Source of the DNA: Ustilaginoidea virens
Taxonomy: Eukaryota > Ascomycota > Sordariomycetes > Hypocreales > Clavicipitaceae
Assembly (NCBI RefSeq): GCF_000687475.1
Contig: NC_057321.1
Coordinates: forward strand, 1-64,000
Direction of reading: 5' to 3'
DNA length: 64,000 nt
Below are positions 22,351 to 35,000 of this stretch, piece after piece (the first letter of the stretch is position 1; each line of letters starts with the position of its first letter). The notes below the pieces were generated by a model, which was not told the DNA's origin, made no database searches, and worked only from the letters and a program-made list of their open reading frames with translations. A program made the translations under genes and the position numbers.

Positions 22351-23904
22351 TGGCTGGGTTATCCTATAACCCGGGTCGGTCCGGGTTTACCGGTCCTCCC
22401 ATTAAGACGGTCCGTTCATCGGCCTAGGTAGGGCGATATTAACGGGAAGGGCTGGGTACTATGCCTATTTTTAGTACTATCGGATGAGGATAAGGCGTTA
22501 GGGCCTATAGGCCGCGATACTGCGATTCGTAATATCTAGTATTAGGGGCGGCATTAGCTTAGAGGGTATTATTATCGGGGTCCTCTATTAAGGGAAGCAT
22601 ATTATCAGGGCCTATAACTCGACCTCTATTAGGTATACTATGACCTTAAGGGGCATTAAGATAGCCGCCTCAGCTAAGGGTATAATCCCTAGGTTAATAT
22701 AATTAATCGGGTCGGTCTTATAGGCTGTAATTATCGGCCGTTGTATATTATTGTTAATGACGGGAGCTCTCCCCTGTTTCGAATAGCGGCCTATTATAAA
22801 TAGGCGTCTTCCCTTTTAGTTATTGGGACCGGCCCCTTTCTTATTCGGTAGGGGCGTAAGGCTTCTTCGATATAGAAGGGGGGACGATAGGTTATTGTGA
22901 CTGTAATCGTGCTATTAGTGTTGCGAATTCCTTTAGCGTTAATAGGGCTTATAAGTGCCGTAGCGAGAGCCTTAGCGAGGGTATTCGTATAACCATTATG
23001 GGGGCTCGTGATGATGATGATAAGGGCCTTGTGCGTATATATAGGGGTGTATTTTAAAGCCTTTGCATCTCTTGCTCGGTATTACCGATAGGTAGTAAGG
23101 TTTCCCTAGTAGGGTTGAGCCGGGATAGGAATACACTACGAGCAAATTGCCGGGTTATTTCCTCTTAAGGCCATTATGGATTCTATTATTGTTAAAGGCA
23201 TTTAAGTAGGGTTGGTGTTATTAGGGAACCCGATACTCCAATATATACGCCGCGTTCCCATAATATTGAGCGGAATTACCGTAAAACCTGAGCGTTAATA
23301 CGGCGGAATAGGGCCTTATTCCACTCGCTATAATCTTTACGGAATTATTCCTAGAGATTATCATCTAAGTGGGTATTTTCCTTATAGGTATCTATAAGGA
23401 ACGCGATACGGTTATATAACTATACATTCGTAGTATTATTAGGGTCGACGGGCTCTATAGCGTTAGTCTAATTATTGTTAAAGAGTAAGGCAAACCATTA
23501 TATCCTCTTAGGTAGCTTTCGTGGTTATTGTAATATTAATGATGATGAGGCTATAGTATTAAGATGAGGGTTTAAAGGGGGAAGGGGGGGGGGGATATAT
23601 TATAAGGAGTGTAAGATTCGAAAGGGCTTTTACTATAGTAGTAAAAGAAAGAAAAAATAGGAAGAGGTCATAAATCGTTCTTCTTAGATACTAAAGGTAT
23701 CTTTAAATATCGTGATATTTAGTATATCTTATTCTTCCTTATAATAGACGAGGGGAAGGAGAGGTCATAAATCGTTCTCCCTTTAGTTAGTATAGCTAAG
23801 AAAGCTTAACTGCCTCTTCGAAATCAATATCTTGCTGATCTGTAATGCACCGTTCTTTACGGGATATAATTATCCTATAAGTGGTGGTTATCACCACTAA
23901 TCAG
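22351..23904 (-). pseudogene. probable copia leader and gag N-terminus, badly decayed
   Basis: This stretch lies between gag and the LTR of the minus-strand copia element. Near 22,300-22,400 the frame still reads LPPAYRKATDKPFRNTLR, joining the gag frame. Beyond that I see no reliable frame. It includes a G-run at 23,586-23,594. The assignment rests mainly on position. Confidence 0.45.
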
Positions 23905-24267
23905 TGTTGATATAAACTCGGGGTACCCAATTGTACGTAGGGTCGCGCGCATGGTATCATATACCGTGAGGTCACCAGTTAAAGGTATAATTACTTCTTT
24001 AATTATAACTGACTAACTAAGAGGAAAGAAAAGAAGCAAAAGAGTAATTACATAATATAGCCTTTTTGTGCGTGCCGTAGTTACATGCATCGGCGCGGTC
24101 GGGCCGGACTGCCCGCGTGCCCTACCGGGCTCAGGGGCATAGGGGCAAAAGTGGCCATATCGTGCGTAACGGGTGTGCGCGGCACATTCGTCGCAATGTG
24201 CCCAATTGGTGCCCAATTGGGCACCTTGCGACAGCGATTCCGACACTTGCAACAGCGATTCCGACAA
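23905..24267 (-). mobile_element. copia LTR, minus orientation
   Basis: In the minus direction it begins TGTCGGAATCGCTGTTGC at 24,267 and ends ATCAACA at 23,905. It aligns with the other LTRs of this family. The first 21 bases (TGTCGGAATCGC... end) are tandemly duplicated. It is positioned as the 5-prime LTR of the gag-protease-integrase relic and directly abuts the forward RNase H fragment at 24,268. Confidence 0.8.
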
Positions 24268-24720
24268 TAATGCCTTCCAGCTAACCGGTAATATCATTAC
24301 TTATAGCTCTATAAAGAGCAAGCGTGTAATACGTAGCGCACTCGCTTTAGAGCTATATAGTATGGTGCAAGGGGTCGATATCGTATATGCGATAGGTACG
24401 ACCCTTAATATAATTACCAGTAGGCTAGGACTACTAAAGATTCCTACAGTCGTATATATGGATTCGTTTTCGTTATATAAATGCCTTATCAAGCTAGGCA
24501 CTACAAAGGAGAAGAGGCTTATAATAGATATTATGGCCCTACGATAGTTATACGAGCGCTAAGAGATATATAAGATCCATTAGATCAATAGGAATAATAA
24601 TCTCGCCAACATAATAACTAAGGGAACGCCTAACAAAGCCCTTAAGACCTTCGTCGACTAAAATAAGGCTATTATACATATTGAAGGGTGGGTGAAGAGG
24701 CCGGTCAATGTCTGACTAAA
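24268..24720 (+). pseudogene. copia RNase H fragment, RIP-inactivated
   Basis: The plus strand reads NAFQLTGNIITYSSIKSKRV and LALELYSMVQGVDIVYAIGT, the copia RNase H domain (conserved YSS, SELY-type and D-type segments), followed by LGTTKEKRLIIDIMALR and a decayed C-terminus (NRNNNLANIITKGTPNKALK). The upstream RNase H half and reverse transcriptase are cut off exactly at the neighbouring LTR end. Two better preserved relatives lie at 47,530-48,831 and 50,849-51,640. Confidence 0.85.
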
Positions 24721-24993
24721 TTTGGGAAGTATTGGTGATGTCATGTGTGGCAAGTGGGTGGATTTCCTTGTGTTATTTTTACTGCATTTGCTGCTTTTAC
24801 TGCGTTTACTGTTGCCCCTTTATGTTGGCTGCGATATTCAATATACCGGCTGTACGGTACGATGCTGCCGCGCGGCGCGATAATGGTATCGGCAGTATAA
24901 CCTTCCGAGACCGCGCCGCACTTTCTTTTCTATGTGTGCGCCTTACATCCTAGCGATTCCGATGTTTGCTTCTATAAAAAGAGAAGCTGCCAG
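24721..24993 (+). other. copia 3-prime untranslated region with polypurine tract
   Basis: Shared with the copies at 47,235-47,530 and 51,640-51,894. It ends with AAAAAGAGAAG a few bases before the LTR, a likely polypurine tract for plus-strand priming. It also contains GCGATTCCGATG facing the TCGGAATCGC at the LTR start, so the junction can fold into a hairpin. Confidence 0.6.
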
Positions 24994-25318
24994 TATCGGA
25001 ATCGCTGTCGCAAGGTGCCCAATTGGGCACATTGCGACGGATGTGCCGCGCAACCGCTGCGCACGATGTGGCCACTTTTGCCCCTGTGCCCGGCAGGGCA
25101 CGCGGGCAGCCCGGCCCGACCTCGCCGATGCACGTGATTACGGCACGCACACAAAAGAGGCCACATCGTGTAATTCCCCCTCTTTTGCTTCCTTTCCTAC
25201 CTTTCTTAGATAGTCATAATCAAAGAAGAATCATACCTTTGACCGGTGACCCTACGGTACACGATACCACGCGCGCGACCCTACGTACAACTGGGTACCC
25301 CTTGATGTGATACCAACA
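24994..25318 (+). mobile_element. copia 3-prime LTR (325 bp)
   Basis: It starts TATCGGAATCGCTGTCGC (ancestral TGTCGG) and ends ATACCAACA. It contains nested palindromes: AAGGTGCCCAATTGGGCAC and GTGCCCGGCAGGGCAC. Its outer end at 25,318 marks the end of the RIP-degraded part of the window. Confidence 0.85.
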
Positions 25319-27189
25319 GTATCCCCGCCGACAGTTGCCGATAAATTCGGCACGTCGGACCTAGTAAAAAGATACAGCAGCAGACATGGTCACAGACCTC
25401 TTGGTGACTGCATGTGACTAATGACTTTTTTCAGGTAATAACTTGACCTGTCTTACTATCAATAACGAACACACCACTATCTCTAGTGACTAATGACCCA
25501 AACAAGGGGTGAAAGGCGTTGGTACTGGGCAACTGACGCCCTGATATAAATCCGTCATCCGAGTAGAATTGCATAATGCTTAGAACCTTATCCTGATTCA
25601 GGAAGGGCTTCACGAACAACTCTATAAAGTCACTCCTGCTCAAGATCGCACTAGCAGAGATGGCTGCAAAAGGCATGACATGGCTGCTAACAAGATGCGC
25701 TAATATAGCAGTTTACTGCCAGAAACGGATGCGCTAAACGACATAAGTCGGGTTGGCATACCTATTTCTCTTTAGCGTTTCTCTGCAGAGTAGTGGTACT
25801 AAAGCATAGGATAATTCTGCGCCTCTTATTTCCCGTTTTTATTCACATGGAGTAGGTTAGCAACAGATTAGTACCCGTCCGTAGGGGGGGGGGGGTTACC
25901 GCTTTCAATCAGTACTCCTTACAATGCAGTGAATGCACCTATTTTTACAACCCAGATAGGGCTGGGCTATGCTATGCTGTCCTTTATAGCTTTATTCCTG
26001 AAACGTCTTGCCCGGTTAAGCCACAGCTTCCGAGGGTTTTGCACAATCTTTCATTTATCAATCGCACTCTATATTAAGCCGCCCTTCTCCATCCGAACTT
26101 ATCACATATCACCAGGACTCGGCGCAGAGCAGTGGCCAGTGCAGACGATGCGCCCCCAGTCATCTCGGGCAGAAAAGCAGGCTGGACACGACTGCCGGGT
26201 AGACACATGAACAGGCTGTGGGCTCGCTGGAAGCCTTCTCGATACGTGGTTATTTTACTTACGCTCGGGCGGGTGTTTGTAGAGAGGGAACCACCTTGTA
26301 ATTGTTAGTAGTGAGACTGTCCGTCTCTTAAAATATCCTCAAGATCTGTTACCTGATATCATCTTATCAGTCCTTCGAAAGAATACCGCTCTATAGTTAT
26401 TCTTGCTATTAGCGTAGGCTCAACGTGTTCGCGTATTGCCTATAGAGTGGCGGCAACAACCGATCGTCATCTTAAATCCGCAACTGCCGCATTATCAATT
26501 GTTCTTATCCCGTTACCCACAATACAAAGCTCAGCGCCCTCTCGTTTAATATCACAAACCTCACTAGTTCCTATACAGGCTCGTTAAATACGTTGGCTAG
26601 GAGCAAAGGAAGAAGCATCGCTTTACAGAGCGTCAGGTCCTGAAAAGGCTCGAAGCAACCTTGACGTGAACTTTCCGGAGCTGTAGGGGAGGCCTATGTC
26701 ATTTATTCAATTTCTCAGAAGGTCAAATCAGGGTAGACTGGATTCGAAGTGGCGTTGTGATATGCAGTCACGATACGTGGCAAAGGTGCGTCACGCGTCG
26801 TGAAGTACGAAAAAGGTACTGACTTTAGCTTATCTCATTACAGCGGGATTTTTCTGCTTGAGGTTGGTTACCAGCAGCAGCTAAGCAGCAAGAAGAATCA
26901 TAAACAGCCCAGCCCCACTTTCCCTCAATCCCCGTGAAGAATGAAGTTTATCTCCAACCATCACTTTTCACCCTTCCAGTTATTATCTGTATTAAGCGAT
27001 GCCTAGCGCCTGCTAGGATCCCAGCCTTGATAATAAATCGATTGTCACCGTTTGCAATTACCATCAGCTGGTGGCGCCACAAAATGAATGGGCTAGCCCC
27101 GCGGCTACTGCAAATGCGGGCGTGGCATGCCAAGTGCGGAGTTCAAACTATGGACAAGGGGGAACATTCGAGTAAGTAACTACCTTGAA
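25319..27189. other. normal-composition DNA without an identified gene
   Basis: CpA and TpG are frequent again, so this DNA has not been heavily RIPped. Frames are short. The longest plausible one is an 81-codon minus frame at 25,431-25,676 (MPFAAISASAIL...), which shows no domain. There is a G-run at 25,883-25,895. I identify no gene. Confidence 0.5.
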
Positions 27190-27645
27190 GACCCTCGAAA
27201 ATCGAAGATGCAGCCGCCCACTAAACCCACAATGGAGCTTGTACCTTCGCCCATATTCTTCTATTAGCAGTTACATGCCATATTTTATCTTCCCTCTACC
27301 TCACACACATTTCTTGCTCTCTACACGATGCACCGATTCGGATGAAAAAACGACCGAGGGATACCTTTTTATGTATAGGGCGCGTGCGGGGTACTGAGGT
27401 ACTAGGTGATCACAGGTAATGCATCATTATAATGGGGGCTGTCAGGGGTGAAGCTGATATTGTGGGCCCTAATATATACTCTGCTCACGTATGCTCTACA
27501 TATTTCCCTTGATATGTGGACGTGCGAACTTCAAAAGTTCAGAGTAGCGAGAATAAGAAAGGTTACTGCTTATAGAAAAATGTGTGCGAAGGTACAAGCT
27601 CTATTTTGGGTTTAGTGGGCGGCTGCATCTTCGATTTTCAATGCC
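27190..27645 (-). mobile_element. long-TIR repeat element, copy 1 (456 bp)
   Basis: The ends are inverted repeats of each other for about 70-80 bp: left GAAAATCGAAGATGCAGCCG with AGCTTGTACCTTCGC further in, and the same sequence in reverse complement at 27,550-27,640. The interior contains CACCTAGTACCTCAGTACCC in reverse orientation. A second copy at 61,610-62,083 is in the opposite orientation. There is no coding capacity, so it resembles a MITE or a fold-back element. Confidence 0.75.
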
Positions 27646-28780
27646 TGCGTGTTCACATGTCGCGAACATACTCGCGGAGCACCTTGCGCTTTACGATCTA
27701 AGGTACACAGTACCCGTAGTCCTGCCTACCCAGTTAATCCGGAGTCCGTAGGATTAAAATAGGCGGGCATTTCGATTTCCTTAAACTGTCGAAGAATTCT
27801 TTATCGTACCATTCGAGAGTAAGCTCTGCAGGTCGCGATGCATAACAACCTCCACTCTCCCTAATGTGCTATACAAGACTCTCAATCCGTACGAGAATAG
27901 AATAAGTAAGGACTTCACGCATAATTGACGGTAACATCTCACGCCCTTTAGAGCCCTGCTTGCGACTCGCGATGTATCGCGCTAGCAAGGGCCGCATATT
28001 AAATGTTCGATTCGCCCAGCAAACGGCATACATAGTAGTTGCTAACCAGATGCGCCAAAGGAAGTTGGCGCATGTGTTTTTGTCTCCACATATTTTCTCA
28101 TGTCAGGCCATACATGGTAGTGTTCAATTCATTTTTGCATTTCTCCTAGCTCCAGGGCCTGAGAGGTAGTCTGCACAATCTTTACATATCATGAAAATAT
28201 TCTGTCTCTTAAAACGATAGACGCAAAATAAAGAAATACATGCGGCACTATCGACATTCTATATCAGGGGCCTACGGTCATTATTGCTCGCCTCTACGCT
28301 TGCATGACGGCAACTTGGTACGGTACCCACATTATTGATACGGCCACATCACGCATCATGTCCCCATGCCCACACGCCTAATGGAAATGGGAGACGGCAG
28401 CTTGCGATAAATGATAACGTCGTCGCGTCGCAACCTCGTGAGGGTGCTCAAGGTGTTGTTCGCCCGACCGATAACTAGACATCATGAATCGGTAGACAAG
28501 TAGCAAGACCGCAATGAGTGCATTATCGGTGAAAATACCAGAATCCTCAGTTTCAAGCCTACTGAGTGCAGCCCGCAAAGCACTCGATGATGTTGCTATC
28601 AATATTTCATATGAGAGGGTTCGGACGCTGGAAGCACATGCTGTGTGCGACTTGCACGGGGGTGTGTGGGAATCAACTGGTCCGGCTGCACACGGTTAGC
28701 CTGCTGTAGGGAAAGCGGCGAATTACAGTGCTCCATTCCACTACATCTGCCGCTCCTGCTTCCGATCGCATCGGAACTAG
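27646..28780. other. normal-composition DNA without an identified gene
   Basis: Only short frames, several overlapping on opposite strands near 28,380-28,700. A 61-codon plus frame at 28,514 (MSALSVKIPESSVSSLLSAA...) has no recognisable domain. Nothing else seen. Confidence 0.5.
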
Positions 28781-28796
28781 CAAGGCGTTTAAATAG

Positions 28797-28920
28797 CTTA
28801 TATATACAGGGATATATATAGTACAGCTTATTGCTATGCTTCCAATAGCTGTTAATTTAGACTTTAAACTTAAAAGTCACGCCCTATTATATTCTAGGTT
28901 CCTCTTTTTCTTTCTTCTAA
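28797..28920 (+). promoter_or_regulatory. candidate core promoter of adhesin gene A
   Basis: A TATA-like CTTATATATACA lies about 240 bp before the ATG, followed at 28,900-28,920 by a pyrimidine tract (CCTCTTTTTCTTTCTTCT), a common feature of filamentous fungal promoters near transcription starts. No transcript evidence is available. Confidence 0.4.
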
Positions 28921-29038
28921 ACCCTAGCTGGATGAGGGCGTTGTAAGAATCCTTGAGTCTCTTGTTCTCAAGTGTTACATCCGGACATTGAGCATTTGCT
29001 CCTCGTATCATGCTATTTCGGCCTCCAACGGAGCAGAA

Positions 29039-32000
29039 ATGAATCGGGCACCTCTATGCTTATTCATATTCTTGGGCATTCAGTCATGTCTGTCCAAGGT
29101 GGTCCGAGGGGCGGACAGCTGCTCAACAGACGTCACGGTATATTACCAGCCTCTGGAAATATACTGCGGGAGGTTTATGTACTCCTTGACAGGAGCATAG
29201 TGAGCATCTCCGGCCGAATCGAGGTTTAGACGGAACTAATGTCCTGCGATTAGCACTACTACGGGCTGTCGAGGTGCCCCTTACAACACTGCAGCGGTTG
29301 TTACAGCGGGTGCCGTCACTACTACAATCACAGTCACACAATCAGCGAGCGGCCCTAACCCAGTAATAAGCTCACTGGCAGTTGGCTCGCCAAGTCCATC
29401 TTCCGGGGTGGCGTGTGAGCTTCCCAGCCGAATCCTAGACTTTGTGCTTTACGGATGCGCAATCTCTACGGCTGGATTCCCCGGCTTCGTCAAGCTTGCT
29501 ACAAGCGAACCAATGGACCTTGACAAGTGTGCTGCATCATGCACGACCCAGTTTATGGGCGTCTTCGATAAGTACGTACGGAGGGGCTTCTTCACAAGGT
29601 GTCGATGAGAGAAACGGTGAAAACGCTAACCGGAGCGGTATCCAACAGCAACTGCTTCTGCGCGGATCAGCTCGACACGAGCCTGGCGGTAGTTGCCGCG
29701 GCCACGTGCAACATACTTTGTCCGGGAAATAACGCGCAGTGCTGCGGGGGCCAACTTAGGCAAGCGGGATTCCTCCGGCGGCGGCAATTAACTCCTCTGT
29801 CAATCATGGGTTTTTCTCTCTACAAACGTAGCGTGGTCCTGTCGAGTGGCGCGGGGGATATATCGACCGTGATTCCTCCAGCGAATGGATCCTATGCGAC
29901 AGTAACACAGCCGGCAGGCGGATCGGTCACTATACCGACAACCTTTACAATTCCCCCCAGTGGCACGAACCCGGGCAGTGTGGTGATCATAACACCCCCG
30001 GGAACAGGCGCCAGTTACGTGACCCTTACACAACCCATTGGCGGCTCGCTCACGGCACCGACCACTATTGTTATTCCTCCCAGCAGCACGAAGCCAGGCA
30101 GTGTGATCATTATTACGCCGCCGGTTACTGAGCCCTACGTGACGATTACCCAGCCACTCTCCGGTCTTAACAGCCTTCCTACCACTGTGACGATTCCCCC
30201 TAGCGGCACTAACCTGGGCAGCGTAATTATTATTACGCCGCTGGCAACTGGATCTTATGTGACAATTACCCAGCCTCTTTCTGGCATTAACAGCGTGCCC
30301 ACCACTTTAACCATCCCCCCTAGTGGCACCAACCAGGGAAGTATAGTTATTATTACACCGTCGGCCACTCAGCCCTATGTCACAATTACCCAGCTGGTCT
30401 CTGGTATTGATAGCGTTCCCACCACTATAAATATTCCACCCAGCGGCACTAACCCCGGCAGCGTACTGATTATTACACCATACTCTGCTCAGCCCTATCT
30501 GACATTTACGCGGCCTTTTTCTGGAACTAATAGCATGCCTACCACTGTAACGATTCCCCCTAGCGGCACTAACCTAGGCAGCGTTGTTATAATTACGCCG
30601 CTGACTACTGGGTCCTATGTGACAATTACACAGTCTCTTACTGGTCCTAATAAGGTCCCTACCACTATAACAATACCCCCTAGCGGCACCAACCCGGGAA
30701 CTATCGTGATCATTACTCTGCCCGCTACTGGGTCCTATGTGACGGTTACGCAGCCTCTCTCTGGTACGTATAGCAACCCTACTACTGCAACAATTGCACC
30801 CAGCGGCACCAATCCAGGCAGCGTAGTCATCCTCACGCCGCCAACAACGGGAGGGCTGGACATAGTACCAACCACGACTGCAGTTTCACCCAGCGGCACA
30901 AACCCAGGCTCCGTGACTACCGTGACGCCAAGTACGACGACAGGTCTAGCTACAGTGTTCCGGCCATTTAGCGGATCCCTTACAGTTCCTACAACTATCA
31001 CGCTTTTACCTAGCGGCACAAACCCAGGCAGCGTGGTGATTATAACCCCACCCGCAAGTCTAGTTACAATACTGCAACCATTTACCGGATCTTTGACGGT
31101 ACCAACGACGATTACTATGCTCCCCAGCGGTACTAATTTAGAAAGCGTGGTTATCGTGACACCGCCGCCTACGGCAGGCCTAGTCACCATCGTGCAACCA
31201 TACAGCGGATCATTTAATGTGCCGACTACCATCACAGTTCCTGCCAGCGGCACTAACCCTGGTACTGTGGTTATCATCACGCCGCCGCCGCCGGCAACAG
31301 CAGGCATGGTTACTATATTACAGCCATTTAGCGGATCTCTTACGGTTCCTACAACAATTACAGTTCCTGCCAACGGCACACACCCGGGCAGCGTATTAAT
31401 TATTACCCCACCAGTAACCAGACCTTATGTGACAGTTATGCAGCCTCTTTCTGGTATTATTAGCGTTCCGACTACAATCACCCTTCTCCCTAGCGGAACG
31501 AACCCAGGCAGTATAGTCATTATAACCCCATCAGCAAGTTTAGTTACAATAATGCAACCATTCAGCGGATCCCTTACGTTTCCTACAACTATCACAGTAC
31601 GTCCTAGTGGGACTAATCCAGGCAGTATTGTCATAGTTACACCGCCGGCAACAGCAGGCCTGGTTACTATATTCCAGCCATTTAGCGGATCTTTGACGGT
31701 GCCTACAACCATTACAGTTCCTGCCAGGGGCACAGTCCCAGGCAGTGTAGTTATTGTTACTCCACCAGTAACTAGGCCCTACATTACACTCACGCAGTTT
31801 CCCTCTGGCCCAAATGCCATTCCTACCACAGTCACTATCTCGGCCAGTGGCACCAATCCTGGCAGCGTGGTCATTCTTTCGCCGCCGGTAACTAAACCTT
31901 ATGTTACTATTTCGCAGCCGGTATCTGGTAATAATAGCTTGCCTACTACAATTACTATTTTACCTAGTGGAACGTATCCTGGCAGTGTGTTGATTATTAC

Positions 32001-35000
32001 GCCAGTGGCTACTGCTGACCTGGTTACTATAATACAGCCATTCAGCGGATCCCTTACGGTTCCCACAACCATAACAGTTCCAGCCAGGGGCACGAACCCT
32101 GGCAGCGTCCTAATAATTACGCCTCCGGTAACTGAAACGTATGTAACGGTCACGGAGCCTATCTCGGGCGCTAATAGCGTTCCTACCACGATTACCATTA
32201 CCCCGAGCGGCACCAACCCAGGCAGCGTGGTTATTATTACGCCGCCATTGACAGAACCCTACTACGTAACAGTTACACAGCCTTTCTCGGGCACGAATAC
32301 TGTTCCTACCACAGTTACCGTACCCCCGACCGGCGCCAACCCAGGCAGTATTATAATTATTACTCCGCTGGTGACTGGCCCCTATATCACGGTTACCCAG
32401 CCTATATCTGGTCTTCATAGCATTCCTACTACAATTACTATCCCGCCTAGCGGCACCGACCAAGGCAGCGTGATTATTATTACGCCGCCGGTAACTATGC
32501 CCTATAGAACAATCACACAGACTTTCTCGGGCTCTAATAGCGTTCCTACTACTATTACTATCCCCCCTAGTGGCACTTACCCAGGCAGCGTCGTTATTAT
32601 TACGCCGCCGGTAACTGGCCCCTATGAAATAATCACGCAGACTCTTTCCGGCTCTGATATCGTTGCTACCACGGTTACAATACCCCCGAGCGGCACTAAC
32701 CCAGGCAGTATTATAATTATTACTCCGATAATGACCAACCCTTATGTTACAGTTACCCAGCCCGTATCCGGTATTAATACCCTTGCCACCACCTTTACTG
32801 TCTTCCCTAGCGGTACTAGCCCAGGAAGCGTGGTTATTATTACGCCTCTAGTTACTAAGCCCTATATAACTATTATACAGTCTCTGGCAGGCTCTAATAG
32901 TATTCCTACTATAGTCACAATCCCTCCTAGCGGCACCGACCAAGGCAGCGTGATAATTATTACGCCGCCGGTAACTATGCCCTATATAACAATCACACAG
33001 ACTTTCTCGGGCTCTAATAGCGTTCCTACTACTATTACTATCCCCCCTAGTGGCACTTACCCAGGCAGCGTCGTTATTATGACGCCGCCGGTAACTGGCC
33101 CCTACATAACAATTACACAGTCTCTCACAGGATCTGATAGCGTGCCTACTATAATCACTATCCCTCCTAGTGGCACTTACCCAGGCAGTATTATAATTAT
33201 TACGCCGCCGGTTACTAGCCCATATATTACAATTACGCAGCCTGTATCTGGAATTAATAGCGTTCCTACTACAATTACTTTGCCCCCTAGTGGCTCCTAC
33301 CCAGGCAGTATTATAATTATTACGCCGCCAGTGACTCGCCCCTATATAACTATTACACAGTCTCTCACAGGCTCTGATAGCGTGCCTACTACAATCACTA
33401 TCCCCCCTAGCGGAACTTACCCAGGCAGTATCGTTATTATTACGCCGCCGGTGACTGGCCCCTATATAACTATTACACAATCTCTCACAGGCTCTGACAG
33501 CGTGCCTACTACAATCACTATCCCTCCTAGCGGCACTTACCCAGGAAGCGTCGTTATTATTACGCCGCCGGTCACAGGCCCATATATTACAATTACGCAG
33601 CCCGTATCTGGTCTTAATAGCGTTCCTACTACATTTACTTTGCCCCCAAGTGGTACTTACCCAGGCAGTATTATCATTATTACGCCGCCAGTAACTGGCC
33701 CCTATATAACTATTACACAGTCTCTCACAGGCTCTGATAGCGTGCCTACTACAGTCACTATCCCCCCTAGTGGCACTTACCCAGGTAGCATCGTTATTAT
33801 TACGCCGCCAGTGACTGGCCCCTATATAACTGTTACACAGTCTCTCACAGGCTCTGACAGCGTGCCTACTACAATCACTATCCCTCCTAGCGGCACTTAC
33901 CCAGGAAGCGTCGTTATTATTACGCCGCCGGTCACAGGCCCATATATTACAATTACGCAGCCCGTATCTGGTCTTAATAGCGTTCCTACTACATTTACTT
34001 TGCCCCCAAGTGGTACTTACCCAGGCAGTATTATCATTATTACGCCGCCAGTAACTGGCCCCTATATAACTATTACACAGTCTCTCACAGGCTCTGATAG
34101 CGTGCCTACAACAATCACTATCCCCCCTAGCGGCACTTACCCAGGAAGCGTCGTTATTATTACGCCGCCGGTTACTGGCCCCTATATAACTATTACACAG
34201 TCTCTCACAGGCTCTGACAGCGTGCCTACTACAATCACTATCCCTCCTAGCGGCACTTACCCAGGAAGCGTCGTTATTATTACGCCGCCGGTTACTGGCC
34301 CCTATATAACTATTACACAGTCTCTCACAGGCTCTGACAGCGTGCCTACTACAATCACTATCCCTCCTAGCGGCACTTACCCAGGAAGCGTCGTTATTAT
34401 TACGCCGCCGGTTACTGGCCCCTATGTAACTATTACACAGTCTCTCACAGGCTCTGATAGCGTGCCTACAACAATCACTATCCCCCCTAGCGGCACTTAC
34501 CCAGGAAGCGTCGTTATTATTACGCCGCCGGTTACTGGCCCCTATATAACTATTACACAGTCTCTCACAGGCTCTGACAGCGTGCCTACTACAATCACTA
34601 TCCCTCCTAGCGGCACTTACCCAGGAAGCGTCGTTATTATTACGCCGCCGGTTACTGGCCCCTATGTAACTATTACACAGTCTCTCACAGGCTCTGATAG
34701 CGTGCCTACTACAATCACTATCCCCCCTAGCGGCACTTACCCAGGCAGCATCGTTATTATTACGCCCCCGGTTACTGGCCCCTATATAACTATTACACAG
34801 TCTCTCACAGGCTCTGACAGCATGCCTACTACAATCACTATCCCCCCTAGCGGCACTTACCCAGGCAGCGTGGTTATTATAACGCCGCCGGTTACTGGCC
34901 CCTATGTAACTATTACACAGTCTCTCACAGGCTCTGATAGCGTACCTACTACAATCACTATCCCCCCTAGCGGCACTTACCCAGGCAGCATCGTTATTAT

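Noticed and set aside
24730..25318. A longer LTR definition beginning at TATTGGTGATGTC
   Set aside because: The shared block does begin there in the three RNase H-linked copies, but the solo and truncated LTRs (10,458, 23,905-24,267, 46,761) all begin or end at TGTYGGAATCGC, which also follows a polypurine tract. The shorter definition fits all copies.
28514..28699. 61-codon frame resembling the start of an epoxide hydrolase-like N-terminus
   Set aside because: The resemblance is limited to a short PESSVSSL-type stretch, there is no catalytic region, and a similar-sized frame lies antisense.
29173..29253. Alternative first intron of gene A with donor GTTTATG at 29,173
   Set aside because: The donor is weaker than GTGAGC at 29,200, and the extra codons (ending LTG) are conserved in gene B (FLTG) and gene C (SLLG), so they are coding.
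30735..33480. Long minus-strand frames across gene A (and similar plus frames across genes B and C, such as 54,457-55,275)
   Set aside because: They are antisense shadows of 120-bp coding repeats; unit length divisible by three keeps several frames open at once.
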